A stretch of DNA of 64,000 nucleotides from Sepiola atlantica (taxonomy: Eukaryota; Mollusca; Cephalopoda; Sepiida; Sepiolidae): the NCBI GenBank assembly GCA_963556195.1, contig OY744525.1, forward strand, positions 55,387,446 through 55,451,445, given 5' to 3'. Shown in pieces: positions 51,351-64,000 of the stretch. The notes below the pieces were generated by a model, which had not been told where the DNA came from, made no database searches, and worked only from the letters and a program-made list of their open reading frames with translations. The position numbers and the translations under genes are program-made. Position 1 is the stretch's first letter. Each line of letters starts with the position of its first letter.

Positions 51351-51740
51351 TCCACTAAAATCCCTTTAAAATACTACGATGAAACTGAAATTTTCTAACG
51401 CACACTAAAAAACTCCAAAGAAATTGACATTTTCAAATTCCCTCTAAAACCCCTTTTAAATACTACAGAGAAACTGAAATCGTCAAATTCTCACTAAAAC
51501 CCCTTAAAATCCGAGAATGGAATTGATTGTACTGTAGTATTGAGAAGACATAACGTCGCTCAGATTCCGAGGAAAAACATAGATCACTATCTGCGATGAA
51601 TCGCTGGCAACGGCTGGTGTGGTAATTAGTACTTGAATATTTAAGGAGGCTTGCTGTCATTCAGATTCGATGGCAGCTCACCGGTCAATATTAACGAGAA
51701 ATCATTGGTAATGGCTGGCGGATGATATTTCTCGACGAAA
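51351..51740. repeat. Short direct repeats, including LINE-like tail phrases
   Basis: 51352-51400 and 51441-51490 share ctttaaaatacta-like and gaaactgaaat phrases. 51555-51620 and 51655-51715 share gtcattcagattc, gagaaatcattgg and aatggctgg with the LINE-like tails at 21919 and 22555. Confidence 0.5.
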
Positions 51741-53206
51741 ACTTTAGGAGAAATTCCATTTTGGCATTGTAGCGTGAGCTTGGTATGAATAAGATAGATG
51801 AAGTAAAAATAAGAACAATTATGTGAAAAAAGAGGAAGGCATAAACTTACGTTTAGACAATCGAATTGTTTTTCGTCTAAGAAGTGTGTTTATGTGTTTG
51901 TCTTAATGTGTCAGTGTGTGGGTATGTGTGGCATCGATGTATGGAGGTGATAGCAGCGTCTTTCCTTCCTTCCCTAGCGACTCACTGGAGGGGGCGCTTT
52001 AGTAGCAGAGCGTAGTTGCGTCTTCTCTTTTGACTGGTTCCTCTGTGACTGTTTCTTGCTCCTGGCTGCTATGCTGGTTCTTTTTATCAGAAACGACCAG
52101 CTTCTAAAAGCGTAAAAGTGTTTTCGCATGTGGACGTAATTGTAAGCAAGTCACACGACTTGTTATTTTTATAATTTCTTTTATTTCTGTTTCAAGCAGC
52201 TGTTTGTTGAAAAATGTGATAGCTTCTGTAAATGCAATGTTGAGGTCCGTCTTTATTAGGATTTAAAATATGTTAATCCTATAGTATCATTTTCTATTGG
52301 TGGTTTTTACATAATCTGATGGGGTCTGTAGGTAGCGATATTTGGGCATGGGCGTGTTAAAATGATGTTAAAAACAGTTCTCTTTATATTAGAGGTTAAA
52401 GTGACGTGTGCAGGAAATTCCGTCATTACAAGAAGTCGACATGGTAAAAAGACAAATATCTTTTCATGATTGTCGTAGATTAAATTAAACGGACCTATTT
52501 CTCGGTCTCTTCCACTGCCTCTACAGGGATGACCATGAATAGAGTATAACTATGCAACTATTTAGGTAAACTTGCTGTAAAAATAAAACGAAACATATCA
52601 ACAATAGAATAATATTCAGTCCAGAACAAATAATGTATTTTAATGGCTTCCATTATTACAGCTGCAAAGAAAGAAAAATGTGTTAAGGGTTGCAACAACA
52701 AGAAAGAGAAAAAGGAAATGATCAACATCACGGCGACGGCGAATTATTGCTACTACAACATGTCATCAACACAACAAGACTTAAGCTGTTAACATATAGA
52801 ACCGCCATCAGGGTAATCTGCTGAGAAAATAGCAGTTAATCGACCGTAACGCAATATGCGTTTGCAATGGACATCTCTCTGTTAGGTATTTGTATATGTT
52901 TATATTTATATGTTTATGATAAGTGGGTGGTTAGGGTTTAAACACAAAACGAAGTCGTTGTTATTTTTTTTTAATTTGTTGTTGCTATAATTCAGTATTT
53001 CGAACGCCCTGCTTTCTTCATCGAAAATTATTTTAAATGGACTCATTTCGATTAAAAACGCTAAGCGTTCGAGATATTGAACTATGAATTTTTTTAAAAG
53101 AACAACGACATCGTTTTATACTTAAACACCTACAACCACTCATCATCAAAATACTTTAAGAAGCATATGTGGAATATCAAACTACACTATCTCTTTCTCT
53201 CTTTGT
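51741..53206. other. Intergenic, no gene recognised
   Basis: Mixed composition. On the minus strand near 53020 the phrase gatgaagaaagcagggcg is followed by ttcgaaatactg, a weak match to the degenerate hammerhead-like repeats; not called. Confidence 0.4.
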
Positions 53207-53331
<125 letters not shown>

Positions 53332-53341
53332 TATGTATATA

Positions 53342-53410
53342 TATCCTGCACTGATGAGGGCAAAAAGCCCGAACCTCTATCGTCTGTAGGTAATAAATAC
53401 TTTAATATTT
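53342..53410 (+). mobile_element. SINE 3' end with hammerhead
   Basis: Lacks a tRNA head; carries the hammerhead and the tail taataaatactttaatattt. Related to the SINE at 37209-37350 (same stem I and III phrases). Confidence 0.65.
53345..53390 (+). ncRNA. Hammerhead-like motif (one core change)
   Basis: Stem I cctgca/tgtagg (53345-53350, 53385-53390), core ctgatga 53351-53357, stem II gggc/gccc with aaaaa loop, then gaac where gaaa is required: A15.1 is C. Cleavage base C at 53384. Probably inactive, but it complements the 37229 copy, whose stem II is the damaged part. Confidence 0.65.
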
Positions 53411-53435
53411 AATAAAAAATATTTATAGTGTAGTG

Positions 53436-53442
<7 letters not shown>

Positions 53443-53501
<59 letters not shown>
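53443..53501. repeat. (TA)n microsatellite
   Basis: About 29 units. Confidence 0.95.
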
Positions 53502-53506
<5 letters not shown>

Positions 53507-53990
53507 ATAAAATGAAGTAATAAAATAAGGTGTCAATCAAATTTTATTAGAATTCAAAGTTCATGCAAAGCATCCTTAAGTCCTTAGCTCATGAGTTTTC
53601 AAAGATAATTCTTCTCTTCAGAGGACCATTACCGCAATTATACTACTACAGGCAATAAAATTACGCTTTGAAAATATATAAAATTATATACACAAATATA
53701 TAAAAATACATAACATCAAACATATCAATCCAAAAACATACTTTTGTTGAATCCATAAAGTCCATCCAGGTCATACAAGTTGAGAAGCATAATCAGGAAG
53801 GACATTACTCCTAGATACAAACAGCAGTCCAAATACGTGAAATTGAAGGGGCCGGCAAAGTTATCCAGTCGCGAAATGTGTCCATATTCAATGTTAATGA
53901 TAAATAAATCAATCAAAATAATAGAAAAAGTCCAATCAAAGTTCCGAAATCCCGACATGTGCAACCCAAGTCAAATCCAAATTCGTTGTT

Positions 53991-53994
<4 letters not shown>
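53502..53994. other. Intergenic
   Basis: Nothing recognised. Confidence 0.4.
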
Positions 53995-54042
<48 letters not shown>

Positions 54043-54045
54043 ATA

Positions 54046-54114
<69 letters not shown>
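53995..54114. repeat. (TA)n microsatellite
   Basis: About 60 units with two CTATAT interruptions. Confidence 0.95.
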
Positions 54115-54117
<3 letters not shown>

Positions 54118-54343
54118 ATGATAAAGAAATACTGTTTTGTTTTTAAAATCCCGAAACAGTTTTCATGGTAAACAACTGACGATCCCTTATATAAAAAAAC
54201 ATATATAAAAAATATATTTATATTAAAGTAAATTCTTGGAAGTTAACTAATATAGTGATTGCAGTAGATTGATTGACTTACTAGACCAAAATCTTTCAAG
54301 GAGAAAATTTTTTTTTTCAGTTTTGAAGGTTAAAAAAACTTCC

Positions 54344-54455
<112 letters not shown>

Positions 54456-54471
54456 CGTGTGTGTGTGTGTA

Positions 54472-56220
<1,749 letters not shown>

Positions 56221-56272
56221 ACACACACACGCACACACATACACACACACATACATACACACACACACACAC
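56221..56272. repeat. (CA)n microsatellite
   Basis: Interrupted CA run. Confidence 0.9.
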
Positions 56273-56735
56273 TGTAACTCGGCATCTGCTAATTTATTTG
56301 AAACAAAAAAGGGGACAAAAAATGAGCTGACGACATTTTCAAAAGTCGCGTATTCGAGAAGGATCAACATTTTTGACGGATTTACATTTGAATTCGCCTT
56401 TTTCTTTGTCTGTCTTTTAAAAATACATTGTTTATGATGTTTTTGTTGTTTTATTTTGTTGTTTGTAAAAATAAATATGCATTAAGAGTACAGCGACGAC
56501 AATCTTCGCTGCCGCCAATTCTTTAAGCCGCCATCTTTATTTTAGAAAAAAGACCAACGACCGTACACACAACTGTATATGTGTGTGTGCGAGTGTATGT
56601 GTGCGAGTGTGTGCGTGTGTGTGTGAGAGGGGGGGTGATGGAGTGCATCTGAATTTTTTATCTGTAAATGGACTCGCGTGGCTATATACGCGTTTATGCG
56701 TTTGCATTTATAAATTAAATATGTGTATGAACGTG

Positions 56736-56737
<2 letters not shown>
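56273..56737. other. Intergenic with (GT)n
   Basis: (GT)n at 56577-56628. No gene recognised. Confidence 0.5.
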
Positions 56738-56820
<83 letters not shown>

Positions 56821-56902
56821 TACATACATACATACATATATACATATATACATATATACATACATACATATATATACATATATATATATGTATATATATA
56901 TA
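56738..56902. repeat. (TA)n with (CATA)n degenerate end
   Basis: Pure TA to about 56812, then interspersed CATA units. Confidence 0.95.
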
Positions 56903-57157
56903 TTGATATTTTTATTCACACAAACATGTACAAACGCCGCTGCATTGGTATGTCAGTGTTACGATCTTTAGTTATTAGAAACCAAGATCTCTTACAGCAA
57001 AAAACTCTCATTTTTGACTTTGGTGTTAATAGTAAAATGAAGGAAGAAGAAGGGAAAAAGAATAAAGGAAAAAAAGAAGAGAAAAAAAAGAAAAAGAAGA
57101 ATCCAAATTCTAAACCGGAAGGTCACATAGTCAGATTTAAAATAATTAAAAACCGTT
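56903..57157. other. Intergenic, A-rich coding-like patch rejected
   Basis: An A/G-rich stretch at 57035-57105 gives a Lys/Glu-rich frame; treated as low complexity. Confidence 0.4.
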
Positions 57158-57267
57158 TGTTAATTATTTGGAGAGTTAAAAAGGTTTTCTATGCATAGCA
57201 ATGATGTGATATTTATGACATCATTGCTATAAATTAAATAGATCATCTTTTTAACTCTTCAAATAGT

Positions 57268-57271
<4 letters not shown>
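57158..57271. repeat. Hairpin-forming foldback (about 110 bp)
   Basis: Inner stem atagcaatgatgt/acatcattgctat (57195-57207, 57218-57230), outer stem agagttaaaaag/ctttttaactct (about 57172-57183, 57248-57259), and further complementarity outside. A MITE relic or hairpin RNA precursor; microRNA identity is not supported. Confidence 0.75.

Positions 57272-57340
<69 letters not shown>
57272..57340. repeat. (TA)n microsatellite
   Basis: About 34 units. Confidence 0.95.
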
Positions 57341-57343
<3 letters not shown>

Positions 57344-57429
57344 GCTCTGTACTCTGTAATCGAGTATCATCGAGCTTGTTTTTATTGGCACAACCATGAT
57401 CTTCACTGAGTGATCTATTTTATAAGTGA

Positions 57430-57432
<3 letters not shown>
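57341..57432 (+). repeat. Stand-alone tail of TIR family A/B
   Basis: aatgctctgtactctgtaat then atcatcgagcttg, and ttttataagtgaaaaat, as after elements A and B, here without the TIR body and with (TA)n on both sides. Confidence 0.8.
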
Positions 57433-57688
<256 letters not shown>

Positions 57689-58635
57689 AAGGTTTACCAA
57701 AACATTTCGTTCAAGAAATCATTCATCACAACAAAAGACTTTTTCCTTTCATAGTTTATTTATTCTTCAGATTTTTCAAAGTTAAAGCATTTTTCCCTAC
57801 ACGTGTTTCTCTATTCAAGCAGGTTCTTGCTTGACAGTTCATCAGGGGAATTATATACCTGGAATAAGGACTCCAACAACTGACAATACCCGATGTGGTG
57901 TTGCCCTAATTGAGGCCATTTATGAAGAAAAACGAAAAAAAACCTAAAGAAAGTAGTTCAAGAATTTTTCACAGTATGGTTGCTACTATGCATACCCACA
58001 AGAAATTAGTCCCAATGCAGTCCAAAATAATCGGGAACAATGTGCGAGAATACACCTCCTCATCGGGCGGCACAACGATGAAGGTATCCCCCCAAACAAA
58101 AATAAAACGGTCAACCCACAATCCACAAGTTATCGTTCCAAGCCACTGATAGTGTGGACATTCCGCATTTATTCCATCAAAAAAGTCAGTATTAACATCC
58201 GTTAGCAATGTATGTGGTCGTACGAACCTTTTTCTAGGGCTGACCTGCTCCCACTCGGGATAAACATAGAACGAGGCAAACGATCATAATCCCGCAGAAA
58301 CCTCCTTTAAGAAAACTCCATAAATACTAGATAGAAAATATTCATCCATAGTACTGTCTGTAAAAATTTAGTTTCTATTTTAAAATTAATCTTTTTAAAA
58401 TTAATTTTCTAACGGCTGAGACGGCTTTTTACATTCTGGGAGAATATTTTTTACTTAATTTAATGGCGAGAGCGACCTTTTGTTGTGATGAATGATTTCT
58501 TGAACGAAATGTTTTGGTAAACCTTCAAAAAACACACATATAAATGCTCTGTACCCTGTAATCGAGTATCATCAAGCTTATTATTGCTTTATTGGACTAA
58601 TTCCGGTCTTTATTGAATAAACTATTTTTTAAGTG

Positions 58636-58640
<5 letters not shown>
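57689..58640. mobile_element. TIR element B (short form) plus tail
   Basis: Perfect 49-bp terminal inverted repeats, 57689-57737 and 58477-58525 (aaggtttaccaaaacatttc ... complement). The interior matches parts of element A (for example caatgtgcgagaatacac at 58038 versus caatgtgcgataatacac in A). The 110-bp tail with tgctctgtaccctgtaatc follows to 58640 and then (TA)n. Shorter than A because most of the interior is missing. Confidence 0.8.
57793..57850 (-). ncRNA. Hammerhead-like motif in left part of element B
   Basis: Minus strand: stem I ttccc/gggaa, core ctgatga, stem II with tcaagca/tgcttga plus outer pairs, gaaac, acacgtgt, cleavage base A. In element A the third stem I pair is T-A; here it is C-G, a compensatory change. 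Position 10.1/11.1 is A-A, so activity is uncertain. Confidence 0.6.

Positions 58641-58667
<27 letters not shown>
58640..58667. repeat. (TA)n microsatellite
   Basis: Short TA tract joining the element B tail to the mariner copy, whose first 9 bp of terminal repeat are lost. Confidence 0.9.
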
Positions 58668-58669
<2 letters not shown>

Positions 58670-59219
58670 AAAAGTCACTGACACTTGAAAAAAATTCATA
58701 ATTTTTTTGTTTTTAAATATGTTTCTTTTCTTTTTCAGAGTGGTATAAGCTATCTTTCCGACGTTATTATGAGCAAATACAGGATTGAGGAACGAACCCA
58801 CATTGTACTTTGAGTCATATGGGTCAAATTCAGAAACCTAGTGGTGTTCCTGCGACATTTTCACACTAGAGATGCGCCAAGTGTAAATGCCATTAAAGTC
58901 ATAATAAGCCATTTTCAAAAACAAAGTGCAGTATGTGACCTCCCGAGATCCGGAAGGTCTCGTTTAGTAAGAACTGAAGACAATCGGGAAGAATTTGAGC
59001 GAAGTCTGGAAGAAGATCCAACAGTTTCAATCAGAAGACGATCCCGACAGTTGGGAGTTTCACGATCCTCCATTACATAGGATGTTGCATGACATGGACA
59101 TGTTTCCATAGAAAATTCAGCTTGTCCAGCAGCTTCAGCCTCAGGATTATGAGCAAAGACTGGAATTTGCTATGAGACTTCAGAATTTGCTAGTCAGTGT
59201 CAGTGACCTTAGGAACACC

Positions 59220-59222
<3 letters not shown>
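58668..59222 (+). mobile_element. Mariner deletion derivative, copy 2
   Basis: Starts ccaaaagtcactgacactt (outermost bases missing, replaced by (TA)n) and ends ttaggaacaccctg before TA. Structure as in 1403-2630 without the LTR. It shows the empty LTR site (cagagtgg near 58737). Confidence 0.85.
58768..59080 (+). pseudogene. Mariner/IS630-like transposase N-terminus (HTH), copy 2
   Basis: ATG at 58769 opens MSKYRIEERTHIVL, ended by an early stop. A shifted frame from 58841 then reads FLRHFHTRDAPSVNAIKVII, DLPRSGRSRLVRTEDNREEF, SLEEDPTVSIRRRSRQ and LGVSRSSIT, ending in a TAG where copy 1 reads on. The DDE domain is absent as in copy 1, with the same join to the right terminal repeat after MRLQ. 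The HTH region is better preserved than the rest. Confidence 0.7.

Positions 59223-59308
<86 letters not shown>
59223..59308. repeat. (TA)n microsatellite
   Basis: Over 40 units beginning at the TA target duplication of the mariner copy. Confidence 0.95.
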
Positions 59309-59309
<1 letters not shown>

Positions 59310-59399
59310 GTTCGTAGATCACTCTAAACTGCTTGTGTAAATTTAGCCGCCGATTCGCTATTTAAAAAGTTAAATTCCTCCCTAACTAATAACTAGTTC

Positions 59400-59560
59400 A
59401 CTGTGGGGTTAAGAGTCTTGACTACAAATCAGTGGCGATTTGTGATCGGGGTTCGCGCCCGCCGACCGTTGGGAATTGGCTTCCTGCACTGAAGATTGCG
59501 TTAGCATGAGACATCGATGTCTGTAAGTAATAAATAATTAATATTTATTTATAAATTTCT
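59400..59560 (+). mobile_element. tRNA-derived SINE with degenerate hammerhead
   Basis: tRNA-like head with B-box-like gggttcgcgcccg (59447-59459), then ggcttcctgca, the hammerhead-like segment and a tail taataaataattaatattta. Same layout as 37209-37350. Confidence 0.65.
59483..59527 (+). ncRNA. Degenerate hammerhead-like motif
   Basis: Stem I cctgca/tgtaag (one mismatch), core ctgaaga, stem II tgc/gca with gtta loop, then gag in place of gaa (A14 lost), stem III acat/atgt region, cleavage base C at 59521. Predicted inactive. Confidence 0.5.
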
Positions 59561-59994
59561 CTCTCTCTATATATATATATATTTGTTGATTTTGTAAACA
59601 CGCAATTTTGTTCAAGATCTACACTATCATATTATTTTTTTAGTTTTTATTACAATTATTCTGGTTATGATTATCTCAGAGATTTAATAGTTCGGTTATA
59701 TTTAAAAACAAGAGAAAGAGTAAAGCGTCCATGATATTGAAATCAGATTCTTGATTAGTTTAAAAACTGGACCTATCACTTCTTCAGTGCCGGTTATAAC
59801 AAGGTGTTTGATTTCGTCCACTCAGTTTCGGTCCGTTGGTAAATTATATATGTAAGAACAGGACTCCATTGGCTAAAAGATGGGTCAAGATGCGAGTTTC
59901 TACGATGAATAGAAACGCAGTTATTGCTAAAAGTCTGACTTTCATATTTCCCTGACATTGACCTTGACATTTGACTTTGATATCCTGAAATTAA
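59561..59994. other. Intergenic
   Basis: A short (AT)n near 59569-59581. Nothing else recognised. Confidence 0.4.
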
Positions 59995-60226
59995 TGATTA
60001 TTATTTCGTTTGAAAATGATTATTATTTCGTTGAAAAATGATTATTATTTCGTTGAAAAATGATTATTATTTCGTTGAAAAATAGTTATTATTTCGTTGG
60101 AAAATGATTATTATTTCGTTGGAAAATGATTATTGTTTCGTTGAAAAATGATTATTGTTTCATTGGAAAATGATTATTGTTTCGTTGAAAAATAGTTATT
60201 ATTTCGTTGGAAAATGATTATTATTA
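59995..60226. repeat. 22-bp minisatellite, about 10 copies
   Basis: The unit gattattatttcgttgaaaa plus at is repeated in tandem with variants (tagttatt, gttggaaa, attgtttc). Confidence 0.95.
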
Positions 60227-60610
60227 CCCCTCTAGGATTTATTTTCGTGTTGTCTTTGATCCCGTTATTAATGGACTTACGCGTGGCGGAAATAGGATAC
60301 GGCCTTGAAAAGAATGGACCAACATTAAAGCACTTCTTCTATTTACGGATGGCCTGAAGTACAAATCGATTCGCTTGTTCAGACTGTCTGTCGTTGTTGC
60401 AAAGAGATTAGCATAGAGTTTATAATAAAAATAGAAAGAAATGTGATTTACTGACCATGTGATGGGAGAAACGTAGACTCTGTTCGCCAATAGAATTAGC
60501 CATTTGTGCACGATCAGCAACGCCGTCGCAGCAGGAAACATGTATTCCAACTTGCTTGAATAAGTTTGACAGCCTAGAAACATTCTCAGTAAGTGTTGTT
60601 TATACAAATC
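60227..60610. other. Intergenic
   Basis: A 122-residue minus frame (60607-60239) shows no motif I recognise. Confidence 0.35.
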
Positions 60611-60870
60611 ATTCCGATAACGGCTTTGTCGTTGTCCAGCTGGGGGAGTGTTCTGTTCAGTTACATAAGGCTCACCCTCCCAGGCGTTATCTTCTCCCTT
60701 TAAAAAGATTTTAGTTTATTGCTAATCAACTGAGGCGCCCAGACCGAGAAATGCCGACGGGGCTGCTCAGGGATTTTTAGGCCCGCGTGCGCTTCTACTA
60801 GTGTGCTGGCTTGAAGAAAAACAACACCTGACCGTGTGTCTTACCTCCCGCAGAGGAGATTAATAAAAGA
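60611..60870 (+). mobile_element. SINE copy S5 (non-U2 head)
   Basis: Head cggctttgtcgttgtccagc, then gctcaccctcccaggcg, ttgctaatcaactgaggcg, gaaatgccgacggggctg, and an end with cgtgtgtcttacctcccg and gaggagattaataaaag. Groups with S1 and S2 by head. Confidence 0.75.
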
Positions 60871-62195
60871 AACATAAAATATATAATCAAAGATAGTTAT
60901 GTAATAGATTAAGGCTGTCACGGGTCGTATAAACATGGTTTAAGACACGACAATTATGATGAAAATGAAAAGAACAATGATAATCAATTAACGAAACGAA
61001 CAATATTCATCTGAGAAAGAAAGTGTTAAGAAATGTGGGTCTGCAGGTTCGTGCGCAATGGTTTGTATTCATAATAAAAGTTCAATTAAAGGAGAATAAT
61101 TCAATAGGCGATGAATTAACTTATTATTCACCTTGGTAGGAGATTTGTTGAGTGTTGTACGCACGGGAATAAAAGTCATATGAACGTAGCAGTTCTATAC
61201 GTAGTGCTGCTGGTAATTTTTTGCTCCCTTGTAGTTGTTGGCGAGCTGATGATTGGAGCACGCCTATAATGGCGAAGTGTTTTCGTAGTGTTGTTACCGC
61301 TGGTGTTTCTTATTAAGAAGGAAAGAGCGAACGAAACTGGTCGCTTTCATAGTAAGCAGTCCCTCCTTTTTGCCGATGGGGAAAAAGATGGTTACGTGTT
61401 GGATGTTTTTGTTGAGGCAAATTTGCTTGTCAATAATGTTGCAGTGTTAGATATTGGGCGAGTAACCTCACTAGTATATAAAATGGTTGGTTGAGAATAA
61501 TAGGAAATGAAAGTTCAGCAGGGGTCAATTTGTTGTAGTAGAGGTGGGGATTACTAGACTGTGAGAATTAATAGAAACGGATATGACATCACATGGTTCA
61601 AAAAGAGAGTGAGAGAGGAAGGTTAGTTCCATGTAAGCACGTAACGCGCGAATAAGAACAATGGAGATAAGCTGACAAAATAGGATTAGACTTTCTCTCT
61701 CTCCTTCCTCTACTGGTCAGTGATTTGGAACGAAGATCAAATTGAATAAAGTTATTCTGTCTTCCATCAGTTTTGTGTTGACTTCGTCCTTTTTGAAAGT
61801 GTAAGTAGAGAGCTTTGATTTCAGGCGGCAAGCTCTCAGTCTGGAAAGAAACACAAGGCCGCACACACAAACAAACAAGGTATGGATAATAATTGGGACA
61901 TTTAATATGTTTTGAAATAATTCTGGCAGCTTGGTTTTCTGCATGTATGGCACAAGGTTGAAACGCAACAGTCGCTTCGTGTGGCAGTGTAGACATCTTG
62001 GATCGAGCTGATTTATTTTCTTCCCAAACTCGGCTTTTATACACAACTCGTAGAAGCTACCAGATTTGACCGATTCTGTGTGTATGCATTTTGTTGGTCC
62101 ATTTGTGCGTGGATGGTTAAGTCGCACATATATACTCCATTCGACTTTCCCGTCTCTAGGTGAGAACAATTCAGCTAGCTAGCTATAACATTCAG
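60871..62195. other. Intergenic; possible LTR-like promoter on minus strand
   Basis: Two overlapping minus frames (148 and 150 codons, 61598-62169) have no recognised domain. On the minus strand tgttatagctagctagc at 62190 and gtgtataaaagccg near 62046 could be the start and TATA box of an LTR, but no matching end or target duplication was found. Confidence 0.3.
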
Positions 62196-62791
62196 TAAAT
62201 ATGTGAATAGTGGCAATGTGGTGGTGATGTCAAAGTTAAATATCCGGAACCTGTTTACAGCTATTAACACATTTGCATTAATAGCGGTTAAATCGAGTGC
62301 GGCCTTGGTGGGATGGATTAGCATAGAGGAACGTGCTACGAGCGAACGCAGGTCTCTAGATGTGTATTTGGCAAAATGTTAAGATCTACATCTTAAGTAC
62401 GCGGCGAAGGAAAATTATTTTTCAGTGAATTTACTGCACCAGACTGACCGGCGTCAGCGACGTTCAACTCTGCAAAATGGCAGTCGGCAGAATATTTCAA
62501 TTGTACACTTCAACACAATGAAAATAATTGAGAAGAAATATCACTTCCCTCCCCCCAAAAATATTTTTTAATATACAAATACCCTGCAAAATGGAGAGCA
62601 TTTATGTTTCCTGTTACACAGACAAACAAAAAAACGCAATATACATACATTTTCCCCTTTTTTCTGTTTGCTAAATAAAAACTCTTGATTTTTTCATTGG
62701 CTTTATTAACACTTATATTTTTTCCTTCTTTTTTCTCTAAAATGTGTTTCCTTGACATTATTTTTCCTTTTGGTGCTTACTTTAGTGGTCT

Positions 62792-62792
<1 letters not shown>
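62196..62792. other. Intergenic
   Basis: Nothing recognised. Confidence 0.4.
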
Positions 62793-62826
<34 letters not shown>

Positions 62827-62841
62827 ATAATTAAAGGTTAA

Positions 62842-62932
<91 letters not shown>

Positions 62933-62954
62933 TATATATATATATATATAAAAC

Positions 62955-62989
<35 letters not shown>

Positions 62990-62992
62990 GTG
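62793..62992. repeat. (CT)n and (TA)n microsatellites
   Basis: (CT)n 62793-62821, (TA)n 62847-62927, then (TA)n blocks separated by repeated aaac units to 62992. Confidence 0.95.
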
Positions 62993-64000
62993 AATGATTG
63001 TGTATTCAAACATGTACATAGTCTGCTACACTGGCATGTTGATGTTATCGATTTACAGCTATCAAGAGCTGAGGTCTCATCAGGCAGAGGGTTTTTTTGT
63101 GATCCAACCCTTTCGGTGAAGTCCAGGAAGAATGGAGTCAAGCAAAAGAAGAAGGAGGAATAATAGACATGTGACATTTTTTTTTTTTAATTGGCCGTTG
63201 ATAATGTTTAATTTTACAATAATTCATATTTGTATTCAACGCTAAGCTGGGGCAGGAGGGGGAAGACAAAGGAAAAAAGGAAAAAAAGAGAAAGGAAAAG
63301 AAAAAGAAAAAGAGAAAGAGAAAGGGTAATGTTAGGAATGAGTGTCCATAGCCATTTAAAAGTGTTTTAGGGGGGGGGGGGCAACTTAACGTTATGACAC
63401 GAGACAGATATTTTGTAAGTGAAGTCTTGTCGCGTGTCAAGGAATAAGAATATCTAAAGCTAGTTTCGACGATAAAACTTAAATTTCTCTAAATGATAAT
63501 TTTGGTAAACGGAATGAGTTTTTTGTTGGTGAGGTTAATGATTTATATGAGATAATATTTTGAAATGAGATCATTATAGTAATATTTAGTTTTAATTATT
63601 TTGAGTGATAGATACATATATTTTAAGTCTAAATAATATTTAATAATGAATTAATAAAACATAGTGGTAATTATTTTTTAGTAAAAGTCATATATGGATT
63701 TGAATTAATAACAGTAGTATTAATAAATAATATTATTAGTTGCAATTGTGTTGATAATAGTGAGGTAGATACTCGTCAAAAAGTTAAAAATAATAGCGAT
63801 GGTAAGGTGTTTTAGTTTAATTGTTAAAAATAATGGTTCGAGGTAAGGACTAGAAATGATTGGGGCCAATAATTGTGAGTAATGTGTAATGTAAGCAATA
63901 TATAGTTTTAAAGAGGATCTTGGTAACATGTGGTTAACATTGTGGGGTGTTGTAATTTAAATATTCGACTTGATTATTTCGGGACAAGATTAAATATATG
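62993..64000. other. AT-rich intergenic to window end
   Basis: A purine-rich tract at 63256-63327 and a G run near 63370-63381. No gene recognised. Confidence 0.4.

Noticed and set aside
57035..57105. Lys/Glu-rich nuclear protein exon
   Set aside because: Purine-rich low-complexity DNA with no splice or family evidence.
57172..57259. microRNA precursor
   Set aside because: Foldback extends beyond a typical precursor and internal loops are asymmetric; MITE is simpler.
61598..62169. Two overlapping 150-codon minus frames as a gene
   Set aside because: Different frames over the same DNA, no recognised domain; the region may be LTR-like, but ends were not found.
63060..63130. Hammerhead on minus strand at cctgatgagacc
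   Set aside because: The core start is present, but no GAAA partner or closing stem was found.

Overview
The window looks like animal, probably cephalopod (octopus-like) genomic DNA. It is AT-rich and holds more than thirty long (TA)n tracts, several tRNA-derived SINEs, a Penelope-like element, a Helitron and decayed LINEs. I find no convincing host exon. The organism call is an inference from repeat style.

Layout. 0-7.6 kb: a short mariner derivative (1403-2630) split by a solo LTR; a hAT-like MITE; four copies of one SINE body, two of them carrying the 5' end of U2 snRNA; and a tRNA-like SINE with a hammerhead motif. 8.1-10.4 kb: a perfect 101-bp-arm palindrome directly against a 5'-truncated Penelope-like element (RT plus GIY-YIG) bounded by 0.34-kb inverted repeats. 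11.2-17.7 kb: a second solo LTR of the same family, a pair of LTR-like direct repeats, and two LINE copies in opposite orientation. 17.7-22.9 kb: AT-rich filler, triplet microsatellites and two LINE-like 3' ends with (AAT)n tails. 22.9-27.34 kb: a Helitron with both termini recognisable on the minus strand; its RepHel gene is broken by one stop, one frameshift and one small deletion. 28-38.4 kb: truncated LINEs, tRNA-like SINEs with hammerheads (two nearly ideal, at 30.6 and 30.9 kb), two foldback repeats and a 218-bp solo LTR. 39.8-42.1 kb and 57.7-58.6 kb: long and short members of a terminal-inverted-repeat family with hammerhead-like folds in the subterminal repeats. 45.1-47.4 kb: a LINE locus with alternating orientations. 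50.4 kb: a small inverted-repeat element with a telomere-like core. 58.7 kb: a second copy of the mariner derivative. 60.0 kb: a 22-bp minisatellite. 60.6 kb: a fifth SINE copy.

Most interesting theme: self-cleaving hammerhead ribozyme architectures (CUGANGA core, stem II, GAA, short stem III, closing stem I) recur in several unrelated repeat families here: tRNA-promoter SINEs, a TIR family and a foldback repeat. Stem I co-varies between copies in two families. The second theme is a SINE body joined to two different heads, one being the U2 snRNA 5' domain. Nothing here was checked by computation; all alignments were done by eye.
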